Assembly (NCBI GenBank): GCA_036268995.1
Contig: DATATB010000072.1
Location: 62,001 to 126,000, forward strand
DNA length: 64,000 bases
Direction: 5' to 3'
DNA from: DATATB01 sp036268995
GTDB lineage: Bacteria; Planctomycetota; Planctomycetia; Pirellulales; PNKZ01
Position 1 is the first letter of the stretch. Each line of letters opens with the position of its first letter. This document shows, piece by piece, positions 33,908 to 41,992 of this stretch. The position numbers were made by a program, and so were the translations under genes. The notes under the pieces are model-generated. The model was not told the origin of the DNA. It saw nothing but the letters and a program-made list of their open reading frames with translations, and ran no database searches.

Positions 33908-34849
33908 TCAGCCGACGTTGCTGTAGCGGCCATTCTTGAGAATGGTAAAGCCCTTGATCAATTCCTGGACGCCGTCGTCCAGCGAATGGGCCGGCTTGAA
34001 GCCCGTGCGCTCGATCTTCTCGTTCGAGACGATGTAGTCGCGCTTGTCGGGATCTTCGCCGACGGGCGCTTCGAGGTAGACGAACTGCGGAAGGTGCCGC
34101 TGAATTTGCGCGCACAATTCGAGTTTCGAGAGGTTTGCGTCGCTCAAGCCGACATTGTACGGCTGGCCCTGCATCTTTTCGAAATTCGTGATGGCGTGCA
34201 AAAAGGCCCGGGCCACGTCGCGGACGTGGATATAGTTTCGCTTGGCGTGGCCTTCGAACACCACGACGGTGCGATCGTTGATGGCCCGATAGACAAAATC
34301 GTTGACCAGCAGGTCGATGCGCATGCGGGGCGACATGCCGAAGACGGTGGCCAGACGGAACGTGAGCGAATTGCCGGCGGCCAGCACGGCCTGCTCGGCT
34401 TCGACCTTGGTCGTGCCGTACAACGAAATGGGCCGCAGCGGCGAGTCCTCGGTGCAGAACTTGCCCTTTTCGCCAATGCCGTAGCCGCTGTTGGTCGTGG
34501 GATACATCACGCGTTGGTTGGGCGAACGCAGCTCGAGCAGCAGGCGAATGGCGTCGCGATTGGTGGCGATGGCGGCCGTCTGATCGGCTTTGCAGGCCGG
34601 AGCACCCACGATCGCCGCCAAGGGAATGATGATGTCTGCCTTGCGCAGGCCGGCTGCCACGGCCGAGCGGTCACGGCAATCGCCCCGAATGACCGAGAAC
34701 CCGGCGTGTACGCAACACTCGGTCAGGCTGTTCGGGTTGTGCATGAAATTATCGAGGACCGTGACGTGGTAGCCCCTCTCCAGCAAAGCCGGCACGAGAA
34801 TCGAACCCAGATATCCGGCGCCGCCTGTTACGAGCACGTTTGTAGGCAT
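33908..34849 (-). CDS. NAD-dependent sugar epimerase/dehydratase (extended SDR)
   Basis: 313-residue extended SDR with a clean dinucleotide motif GGAGYLG (residues 9-15), DNFMHNP for cofactor choice, PTTNSGYG (about 117-124) and catalytic Y144-G-T-T-K148. RNYIHVRDVARAFLHAI is the usual late block. The exact reaction (4-epimerase, 4,6-dehydratase or 4-reductase) is not clear. A 4,6-dehydratase is needed upstream of the ColD-like step, but the active site here looks more epimerase-like. It is convergent with hddC, 18 bp apart. Its last codons overlap a GTAG-footed hairpin (33923-33945). Confidence 0.8.
   Translation of the reverse strand: MPTNVLVTGGAGYLGSILVPALLERGYHVTVLDNFMHNPNSLTECCVHAGFSVIRGDCRDRSAVAAGLRKADIIIPLAAIVGAPACKADQTAAIATNRDAIRLLLELRSPNQRVMYPTTNSGYGIGEKGKFCTEDSPLRPISLYGTTKVEAEQAVLAAGNSLTFRLATVFGMSPRMRIDLLVNDFVYRAINDRTVVVFEGHAKRNYIHVRDVARAFLHAITNFEKMQGQPYNVGLSDANLSKLELCAQIQRHLPQFVYLEAPVGEDPDKRDYIVSNEKIERTGFKPAHSLDDGVQELIKGFTILKNGRYSNVG
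33923..33945. repeat. GTAG-footed hairpin inside the 3' end of the SDR gene
   Basis: GTAG 33923-33926 and CGG are followed by CCATTC, loop TTGA and GAATGG (33930-33945). The layout matches family 1 but the stem is different. It overlaps the last codons of the SDR gene, so it could be chance. Confidence 0.3.
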
Positions 34850-35026
34850 CGTCTACGCTTCCTCAATTGTGAGCTTGATACCAGTTGAAACCAGGACTGC
34901 GGCCGGTCTTGCGGATGGGTGCTGAGGCGACAGCAGTTGTTGTAGGCGGGGCGGATACTACGGGATTTGAAATTTCCGTGCAAGATTGGGGCGCAGCGGT
35001 TACGGCCATCGATCCAGGCGCTTGCG

Positions 35027-36655
35027 CTACTCGAGCACGATCAATCGATCGCGAGCCACGCCGAATGCTTGCAGTCGCGCGACGTGCTCGGCGGAATCCA
35101 CGAAGCTGGCGATCACCACCGGGCCGTCCCAGTCGCGGACTTGAGCCAGCGTCCACGTCGGGATCATCTTGCCGGCGCGCTGTGGGCGTGCGATCCACGT
35201 ACAGGCGGCCCGCAGCTTCAATCCCAGCGAGGGCAGCATGGCGGCCAGCAGCCGGGCGGCGTCGCCGTCGCCGTAGAAGACCAATTCGGTTCGGCCCGTG
35301 GCCTTGAGATAGCTCAGTGTGACCCAGCAGCGCCGCGTCAGATGCCGGTCGTAGGCCCACATTCGCCGCAGAAAATTGGCCAGTCCCTTGAGCTTTCGTA
35401 GGATTTTGCGGCCGGCTGGCTGGCCCGGCACGGCGACGCCGAGCCGAGTCGTGCCGTATTTTTCGAGGAGTTGATGCCACAGCATGAGCACCAGCGCCGG
35501 CAGGACGCGCAGCCTGGCCGGCCGATTGAATCGCAGGCCAAACAGCGGCTGCGGTTGGGCGCGCGGCACTTCGGGCGCGTCGGCCGGCGAATCGACGGTT
35601 TCCAGGACGTGGATTCGGCCGTCGCCGAGCCGATAGCTGCGGCTGCGGTGCTCGAGGCTTTGCGGCTGCCAACGGGCGAGCAGGTCGGTGTCGAGCAGGT
35701 CGCCCAATGTCGCCGGAGCCCGATCGTCAAGGTCGGTTCGCAGGCGAGCGATGGCCGGGTTCTCCTCCATCGGCAAGATCCGGCCCGACTGCCTGGCCTC
35801 GAGTGCCCGGCTCGACATTTGGGCACCATCGTGCGGCCCGGCGTAATTCTGGTCGCCCGCCTGGCCCGGATGCCACACGTGATACAGCCACTGGCTGGGA
35901 TGCCAAAGCTCGCGCCGGCCGGCATTGGCCAGGCGGAAGGTCATTTCGTATGGCCCGCAAATATGGCCCAAGTAATCGCGGTGCATGTCGGCGCCGCCGA
36001 TAGCCAGCAGGTCCTTGCGCGTGGCGCACATGCACGCGCCGTAGTTCCGCGTGTGCAGCGGATCGGCGGTGTCCAACAGTCCGGACGGCCGGCCATTGAC
36101 CCAGTTCAGGCAGCCATAGCCGACCACTTCGTCCAGCGGCGGATAATTGAAGGGGTAAAACCGCCGGTCGTGATTGCGCACTTCGTCCAAGTGCAGCACG
36201 AGGTTCGGGTCGGCGTCGAATTGCTCGACAATCGACTCGACCAGATTCGGATGCGCCAGCGCGTCGGAATCGCAGAAACAGACGATCCGGCCGGCGGCCA
36301 GGGCAATGCCCAGGTTGTACATCAGGTGCTTGTGGTAATAGACGTCCGGGGGCATGCCGAGCGCGACGTAGGTGTCGACGTCCGGATGCCGGCCCGAGGC
36401 CCGCGACTGCTCCAGCCGCCGAATCAGTTCCGCAGCGCGGCGAGCGTAGTATTCGATCCAGATGATCTCGTAGGTCGTCCGCGGCGCGGTCTGGTCGTTG
36501 AGATAGTCGAGAAAGTGATAGCTTTCTCGGCAGGACCAATCGAGCAGCACAAAGGTCAGGTCCACGCGGCCGGCCGGCTGTCGGCGAGCGATAAAGTCCA
36601 GCGGCCGGGACGCGAGTTGCCGAGCCTGGCGGGTGGTCGTGGGGCCGCTAATCAT
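35027..36655 (-). CDS. Glycosyltransferase, GT2-like (GT-A fold)
   Basis: 542-residue protein whose first 330 residues look like a GT-A fold glycosyltransferase: LTFVLLDWSCRESYHFLDYL, then YNLGIALAAGRIVCFCDSDALAHPNLVESIV with the DSD metal-binding motif, and GGADMHRDYLGHICGPYEMTFRLANAGRRELWHPSQWLYHVWHPG near the acceptor site. The C-terminal 150 residues contain a separate segment (VTLSYLKATGRTELVFYGDGDAARLLAAML ... DWDGPVVIASFVDSAEHVARL) that resembles a small Rossmann-like nucleotide or PglD-type binding domain. No membrane segment is visible. It probably builds a surface glycan from the nucleotide sugars made nearby. It diverges from another glycosyltransferase gene. Confidence 0.75.
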   Translation of the reverse strand: MISGPTTTRQARQLASRPLDFIARRQPAGRVDLTFVLLDWSCRESYHFLDYLNDQTAPRTTYEIIWIEYYARRAAELIRRLEQSRASGRHPDVDTYVALGMPPDVYYHKHLMYNLGIALAAGRIVCFCDSDALAHPNLVESIVEQFDADPNLVLHLDEVRNHDRRFYPFNYPPLDEVVGYGCLNWVNGRPSGLLDTADPLHTRNYGACMCATRKDLLAIGGADMHRDYLGHICGPYEMTFRLANAGRRELWHPSQWLYHVWHPGQAGDQNYAGPHDGAQMSSRALEARQSGRILPMEENPAIARLRTDLDDRAPATLGDLLDTDLLARWQPQSLEHRSRSYRLGDGRIHVLETVDSPADAPEVPRAQPQPLFGLRFNRPARLRVLPALVLMLWHQLLEKYGTTRLGVAVPGQPAGRKILRKLKGLANFLRRMWAYDRHLTRRCWVTLSYLKATGRTELVFYGDGDAARLLAAMLPSLGLKLRAACTWIARPQRAGKMIPTWTLAQVRDWDGPVVIASFVDSAEHVARLQAFGVARDRLIVLE

Positions 36656-36886
36656 AGCTGCCAGTTCGAGCGGGATAGAAGTGTCAGAAAGCAGTGCCGT
36701 GACAGCACGGCTACCAGCCGCAATACACCGGATGCGCGACGATTGTTACTCGATCGAACGGGCCCGCACAATGGCAGAACGTCGGTCACCACAACCGTGT
36801 TGTGCATTTGGGGCTGGATCACTACAATCCGCCCCCTACACGAACCAAGCTGGCTTGGCGGTGGTGTCTTTGACTGCGTGTCGAGT
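36656..36886. promoter_or_regulatory. Divergent intergenic region with a CTAC-footed hairpin
   Basis: This gap of 231 bp lies between divergent glycosyltransferase genes. A short hairpin (GCCGTG 36696-36701, loop ACAG, CACGGC 36706-36711) ends in CTAC at 36711-36714, like a single REP-like unit. I cannot place the promoters. Confidence 0.35.
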
Positions 36887-37675
36887 GTGCGCATCGTGAT
36901 TGATATCAGTCTGATTCTGCCGACGCGTAAACGAGTGCCGCAACTCGAGCGCGCGCTGGCGTCGATCGCGGCCACGGCCCAGCGGCCGGAAGCGCTGGAG
37001 GTCGTGCTGTATGTCGACGAAGACGACGCGGATTCCCGCGCCGTCGAATTCTCTGGACTGCGTCTAGTGAAAATCGTGGGCAAACGGGGCACGATGGGCA
37101 CGATCACGCGAACGTGCTACGAAGCCTGTTCGGGCCGCTACGTGATGCTGGCCAATGACGATATCGTGTTCCGCACGCCCGGCTGGGATGCGGAGGTGCT
37201 GGCCGCGTTCGAGCAATTTTCCGACGACATCGCGCTGGTCTGGGGCAACGACCTGTGCAGCGGCGCTCCGGCTCACCCGTTTCTGTCCCGCACGGTTTGC
37301 GACCTGTGGGGCGGCATCTGTCCGGCCGGCTATTACCGCGAATTCATCGATACGCACTTGCACGACGTATTTCGGCGGCTCGAGCGGCTCGGCCATGCGC
37401 GGGCCGTTTACCTGCCGGAAGTCATCGTCGAACATTTGCATTTCATCGCGGGCAAAGCGGCGGCCGACGAAGGCTATGCCAATCGGCGCCGCGAGCGCGA
37501 CGAACTGTTGTACGTCGAGCGGCGCGAGCAGCGCGCCCACCAGGCGGCCGTGCTGGCCGATTCGATTCAGCAGCGTCTTTCACCCGCCGTTGCCTACGGC
37601 GCTACTGACAAAAAACCAATGGTCATGACACGAGGTCATGATGGCGCATTTTGTACGGAAGGGGGTCTTCGATGA
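36887..37675 (+). CDS. Glycosyltransferase family 2-like protein
   Basis: 262-residue GT-A type glycosyltransferase from GTG 36887 (RIVIDISLILPTRKRVPQLERALASI). VVLYVDEDDADS and a GRYVMLANDDIVFRTPGWD block (about residues 85-103, the metal-binding DD) are typical; VWGNDLCSGAPAHPFLSRTVCDLWGGICPAGYYREF follows. An upstream in-frame reading extends far back but belongs to the antisense of the divergent gene. The stop overlaps the ATG of the next gene in ATGA, so the two are translationally coupled and probably act in the same glycan pathway. Confidence 0.75.
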   Translation: MRIVIDISLILPTRKRVPQLERALASIAATAQRPEALEVVLYVDEDDADSRAVEFSGLRLVKIVGKRGTMGTITRTCYEACSGRYVMLANDDIVFRTPGWDAEVLAAFEQFSDDIALVWGNDLCSGAPAHPFLSRTVCDLWGGICPAGYYREFIDTHLHDVFRRLERLGHARAVYLPEVIVEHLHFIAGKAAADEGYANRRRERDELLYVERREQRAHQAAVLADSIQQRLSPAVAYGATDKKPMVMTRGHDGAFCTEGGLR

Positions 37676-39948
37676 GCCAATCGATGGTCGATGAACAGCC
37701 GCAGATCGGCGACGACGAAGCGGCTGCAGAACGGGCGTTCGACGCGGGCGATTATACGACCGCGGCACTCGAGGCAGGCAGCGACGAGCTGCGCGGAGCG
37801 GCCTTGGTGCTGCTGGGCAACCACGAGGAAGGCATGCCGCTGCTGGAGCGGCTCTCGTCGCCCCGCGCGATCCTGTACCACGCTTTCGGCTTGTGGGGCA
37901 TGGGGTATTACAACGAAGCCGACGGCCAACTCGCCCAGGTGTGCGACGATCTCGACGTGGGCAGCATCGCCCGCGGCATTCGGCAGTTCATCAAGCGCCG
38001 GCAGATCCGAATTCTGCTGCAAGGCCGCGACGATCCGAACTGCCCCGATTACGATTTCGTGGGCGCAATTCGAGCGATGCCGCACTTTGACGTGACGACG
38101 GTCGGCTTTTCGTCGAAGAGCGACATCGTCATCGACCACCAGACCACGTACGACGAGATGGTCCAGCGGCTTCCGACGGGCTGGCGCCCGGACTTCTTTC
38201 TCAGCCACCTGGTCGAGGACAATCCGCCGCCGATCGGCATCGAAAACGCCTTTTTTCCCACGATCTGCCACACGCAGGACTTCGATCGGCACTTTCATCA
38301 TTGCCGCCATTACCTGCCGCTGTTCGATGCCGTGGTGACGCTGGGCCGCACGGACCACGAGGACATGCAACGGCTCACCGGCGGCTCGGTGTTCGTATTC
38401 CCGAAGCTGCTGGGCGTCAGCGCCAAGGCGGAACGCGAAACGTTCAAACGCCGGAATATCGACGTCTTTATCTCCGGCACGCTGTTCAACCACACGCGGG
38501 CCAAAGGCCGGCACTTGTTCGATATTTCGCAGTTGCCCTCGCGCTACAATATCGAGCTGCTGGACGGCTACATCTCGGCCGACGATTACTACCGCCGGTT
38601 GGGACAGGCCAAAGCCACCTTTACGTTCGTCAATCGTTGCGGGCTGATCAACGGCCGGGCCATTGAGGCCATCAGCCAGGGCACGTGCGCCGTATACCAA
38701 GAAGGGGGCGAACTCGGCCTGTTCCTGAACGAAGAAGACGGCGCCGTACCCTACACCCCCGGCAACGAGCTGGCCACGCTTACGAAAGTGGTGGACCAAT
38801 GGGATACGCGCTATCATCGCTTTGCCGAGAACGGTCAGCGCAAAGTTCGCAAGGTGTTCGGCATCGAAACTTGCCTCGAGCGCTACATGCACTTTGTTGC
38901 GCTCTGTTCGCTGCGGGGGATTCAGCGCGAGCGCCGCGCCGTGGACCCGGTCTTTTCGAGCATGCGGTATCCCAACCGCTCGCCGCAGCGCAGTTGGTTT
39001 CATTTTGATTACTCGATGTCCAAGGTGCTGGACCTGCAAACCCGATTTCGCACGCAATTCGCCGACTCGTCCGCTTATGCGCATCTGGATGCCTGCGGCG
39101 AATCGGCCCTGTACAGTTACTTGATCGCGCGGCCCCACGTTTCGTCGCTGGCCGACGGTTCGAAGCCCGACTGGTTCTATAAGCGAACGGCGCGGTGGGC
39201 CATTCCGGTGGCCGCATGGCTCAAGAAGCGTCCCGCGGTGAAGGCCTTCATCAAGCCGTTTTTAGGCATCGTGCCGTATTCGAAACGGCTGCGTAACGAC
39301 GTGTTTGCGCACCTCACCTACGAGCAGCTCGACGTCCTGGTGACGAGCGCCTTGGAAACCTATCGGAATTTGGCCGAGAAATTTCCGGCGCACATGGCGG
39401 CCCACTTCAACCTGGCCCGCATCCGCTACGAAAAGGGCTACTACGAAGAGGCGCAGGCAGATTTCGAGCGCGTCCTGCGCGACGAAACGCTGCAGTATCA
39501 TCCCAAAGACTTGCTGTTCTGGCGGGAATTTCACGATTACGAGTTCGACTACGATTTGATGATGCACGAAATCGTGGCGCATGCCCGCGACGGAAATCCC
39601 AGCCACTTGCGATTGATCGAGCGAGCGATCCGTGAGAGCAGCCGCTTGTACCTGGCCAAGATTCAGCAGCGCGCGGGGCAACTCGAGGCAGCCGGCGCAG
39701 CACTGGCCGAAGCGCCATCCGAGGGTTGGCAATTTCCGGCGACCAGCCTCGAGCGTGCCCGCATCGAAATGCGGCTCAAGCATTTCAGCGCTGCCGAGCA
39801 ACATCTTCGCCAAGCCCTGACGCTGGACCGCGTGCTACTCACGCAGATCTCGCACGACGAACTCGTCGAACTGCACGAGAACGGCTGCGAGTTGTCCGAC
39901 CTGCTGGTCGAGTGCCGATTTCTCAAGCATCGTAGCAAGAACAGGTAG
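37672..39948 (+). CDS. Large glycosyltransferase-like protein with TPR-like C-terminus
   Basis: 758-residue protein. ATG 37672 has a GGAAGGGGG site and overlaps the previous stop. The N-terminus is a short helical repeat region (about residues 15-105). Residues 110-410 look like a CgeB/GT-B glycosyltransferase: IRILLQGRDDPNCPDYDFVGAI, PTICHTQDFDRHFHHCRHYLPLFDAVVTLGR, VFISGTLFNHTRAKGRH and FTFVNRCGLINGRAIEAISQGTCAVYQEGGELGLF. Residues 550-750 resemble tetratricopeptide repeats (AHFNLARIRYEKGYYEEAQADFERVLRDE; IEMRLKHFSAAEQHLRQAL). TPR-bearing glycosyltransferases often modify proteins or long glycans. Assignment of the glycosyltransferase domain is by pattern only. Confidence 0.7.
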   Translation: MSQSMVDEQPQIGDDEAAAERAFDAGDYTTAALEAGSDELRGAALVLLGNHEEGMPLLERLSSPRAILYHAFGLWGMGYYNEADGQLAQVCDDLDVGSIARGIRQFIKRRQIRILLQGRDDPNCPDYDFVGAIRAMPHFDVTTVGFSSKSDIVIDHQTTYDEMVQRLPTGWRPDFFLSHLVEDNPPPIGIENAFFPTICHTQDFDRHFHHCRHYLPLFDAVVTLGRTDHEDMQRLTGGSVFVFPKLLGVSAKAERETFKRRNIDVFISGTLFNHTRAKGRHLFDISQLPSRYNIELLDGYISADDYYRRLGQAKATFTFVNRCGLINGRAIEAISQGTCAVYQEGGELGLFLNEEDGAVPYTPGNELATLTKVVDQWDTRYHRFAENGQRKVRKVFGIETCLERYMHFVALCSLRGIQRERRAVDPVFSSMRYPNRSPQRSWFHFDYSMSKVLDLQTRFRTQFADSSAYAHLDACGESALYSYLIARPHVSSLADGSKPDWFYKRTARWAIPVAAWLKKRPAVKAFIKPFLGIVPYSKRLRNDVFAHLTYEQLDVLVTSALETYRNLAEKFPAHMAAHFNLARIRYEKGYYEEAQADFERVLRDETLQYHPKDLLFWREFHDYEFDYDLMMHEIVAHARDGNPSHLRLIERAIRESSRLYLAKIQQRAGQLEAAGAALAEAPSEGWQFPATSLERARIEMRLKHFSAAEQHLRQALTLDRVLLTQISHDELVELHENGCELSDLLVECRFLKHRSKNR

Positions 39949-40024
39949 GACCCGCGGCAGCGTCGACACCGCACGCCCGACGGCAAAAGGATCGCGCCGC
40001 TGCGCTGGGCGGCGGCGCCGGCCT

Positions 40025-40960
40025 TTACTTGCCCGCGCCCCGGCGGCTGCGGCCGGTCATGTCCCAGGCGGTGATCCACGTCGTACTCTGCCGCTTGAGA
40101 CCAAAGTCCTTTTCCAACCGCTTTTCCATGTCGGGCAAGTGGCCGGCACCGTAAAAAATGCCCAGACGCTGCTTGCCGGCAGCCAGCTGTTTGGCCAGCA
40201 CGGCCAAGGCCACCTTGTTGCGCTCGGAGATGATCGTCGAGCCGTCCGGGCCTTCAATCGCGCCGATCGAGCCTTCGAGATCCTCGAACTGCTGGGCCAT
40301 GATGCGTTTAAGCGCCAGGCTAGGATCGGGATCGAACAACACCGAGAGCAGCGCGGCGTCGAGACTCTGCTCGGGATGCTTGCCCTGCTGGGAGATGCTG
40401 TAGCCCATCATGCGAAAGAACATCGTCAGCAAGCTTTCGTTGCGCTGCTCCATCGATTTCTTGAACTCATCCGGCGACATGTCGGCATGCACGAAGTTCG
40501 GCTTGTGATAATCGATCCGATCGAGCTGAAAATCGAGGTCCAGAATGCCGGTCAGCCCTTGCTGGAGCTGACCGATCGGATGTGAGCTTTTGGCGCCGGT
40601 CTTGGGGACCACCGTGCCGGGCGGTGCGACCAACTCGTAAAGCAGCGCGTCGTACTTTTCGAAGCGCTCGTTGAGCCCGCGATAATACGCGGTGTCGGCG
40701 ATGTGCACCGCGCCGACTAAGTCGACGTAGTGCTTTTGATCTTCGCGCCCCGAGCGCGTGTAGCGAACGATGGCCGTTTGCAAGGCAATCGGCCGATCCT
40801 TTCCGTCACGCAGCAGCCGCACAAAGCCGGGCTTCGGCTCTTCGCTAGCAGGCCGCACCTTGGCCGGGGGCGTCTCGGCCAGCACCGGCACCGCCGGCAT
40901 CCAGCCGCAGCTAGCGGCCAGCAGAAGCAGGACGGAAAGACGCACAGGGTGAGATCGCAT
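40025..40960 (-). CDS. TraB/GumN-like exported protein
   Basis: 311-residue protein with a signal peptide (VRLSVLLLLAASCGWMPAVPVLA). The TraB/PrgY/GumN family marks are visible: VDLVGAVHIADTAYYRGLNERFEKYDALLYELV (containing the GxxH block), SERNKVALAVLAKQL (the ERN block), and LGIFYGAGHLPDMEKRL (the GAGH block). Family members are putative metalloproteases (Tiki-like) acting at the cell surface. ATG 40960 lies behind AAGGCAGG. It converges with the TPR glycosyltransferase gene; no functional link is apparent. Confidence 0.85.
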   Translation of the reverse strand: MRSHPVRLSVLLLLAASCGWMPAVPVLAETPPAKVRPASEEPKPGFVRLLRDGKDRPIALQTAIVRYTRSGREDQKHYVDLVGAVHIADTAYYRGLNERFEKYDALLYELVAPPGTVVPKTGAKSSHPIGQLQQGLTGILDLDFQLDRIDYHKPNFVHADMSPDEFKKSMEQRNESLLTMFFRMMGYSISQQGKHPEQSLDAALLSVLFDPDPSLALKRIMAQQFEDLEGSIGAIEGPDGSTIISERNKVALAVLAKQLAAGKQRLGIFYGAGHLPDMEKRLEKDFGLKRQSTTWITAWDMTGRSRRGAGK

Positions 40961-41016
40961 TGCAGGCCTGCCTTTCGCTCGCCAAAAACGGAACGGGCTG
41001 ACGCCCCGGGCCTCGC

Positions 41017-41583
41017 CTAGCTGCTGGCAGCCTTCAGCATCCGCATGAAGGTCTGCATCAGCATGCTGATATCGTGCCAGGTGCGAGCCGTTACCAGGTT
41101 GCCATCAATTACTCGTGGCTCATCGACATACTTGGCGCCCCCCTGCTCCGCATCGAGGGCACATTTGGCGACGGTCGTTACGGTCCGGCCTTTGATACAG
41201 CCGGCTGCTGTCAAAATCTCCACGCCGTGGCACAGGCAAGCCACCGGCTTCCGAGCTTCGAAGAAATGCCGGGTGATCTCCAGCAGCTTTCGGTCGTAGC
41301 GCAGATACTCGGGTGCCCGCCCGCCGGATACGAACAGACCGGCATACTCGCTGGGGTCCACGTCCTTGAACGCGACCGTCGCCCGTAAATGGTAGCCCGG
41401 GCTTTCGCGCGTGATGTCCCAGGGCGGATCGCCGGGCGGAATCTCGTGCATCACAGTGTGATAGAGCCGGGCCTCGGGGCCGGCGATCACGCATTCGAAA
41501 CCGTCTTCGGGCAATCGAAACACGGGATACATGGTATCCAGCGTTTCGGTCGCATCCCCAATTGGCAGCAGGACTTTCGGCAT
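41017..41583 (-). CDS. DJ-1/PfpI family protein
   Basis: 188-residue protein of the DJ-1/ThiJ/PfpI family. VLLPIGDATETLDTMYPVFRL begins the fold, YAGLFVSGGRAPEYLRYD follows (glutamate region), and the nucleophile elbow is PVACLCHGVEILTAAG with the catalytic Cys followed by His. C-terminal RVIDGNLVTARTWHDISMLMQTFMRML is characteristic of the PfpI subgroup. Possible activities are deglycase, protease or chaperone. The start is taken at ATG 41583; ATG 41607, behind AAGGGG, is an alternative that adds 8 residues. Confidence 0.85.
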   Translation of the reverse strand: MPKVLLPIGDATETLDTMYPVFRLPEDGFECVIAGPEARLYHTVMHEIPPGDPPWDITRESPGYHLRATVAFKDVDPSEYAGLFVSGGRAPEYLRYDRKLLEITRHFFEARKPVACLCHGVEILTAAGCIKGRTVTTVAKCALDAEQGGAKYVDEPRVIDGNLVTARTWHDISMLMQTFMRMLKAASS

Positions 41584-41992
41584 AAACGTCGGAGCTCCCA
41601 GGGCCATTTCCCCTTGCAAGCGGTGCTGTCAGCCGCTGCCCCAGCTCGTTGGCAAGGTGCGGTGGTTTCATCCTATCGGGTGGCGCAGCCGTTTGCCAGC
41701 CACCGGGATGTTGTCCGTGGTCAGTGGTCCGTGGCAACTGACAACGGACAACTGACCACGGACAACTTTGCATGCAAGCAAAGCATGGCCCGCAGCGAGC
41801 TTGCTGGCTGTTGTTGGGCATGCAAAGGCAGCCGAGGACCGACAATCGGCAAATCCGTTAGCTTTTACCTTTCTTTTTCAACTAGCGCGACTGGCATGGC
41901 CGATACTACCCGCACGAACACCGCATAGACTTTCCAGCGTGGGAAGTCGTGCGCCGGGAAATAGACGCCAAAAAGCTCAGGTAGAGTCACCG
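41584..41992. other. Intergenic region with TTGTCCG inverted repeat
   Basis: Divergent gap of 409 bp. It holds the 41710-41765 repeat and AT-richer text just before the BBP7 gene (poly-T and CTTT stretches near 41865-41880), a likely promoter zone. No gene seen. Confidence 0.45.
41710..41765. repeat. Inverted repeat sharing a 23-base core with 13480-13502
   Basis: TTGTCCGTGGTCAGT at 41711-41725 is perfectly complemented by 41751-41765, with a TTGTC-type unit also inverted in the spacer. The left arm plus following bases is identical over 23 bases to the tract after the ABC exporter gene. Confidence 0.7.
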
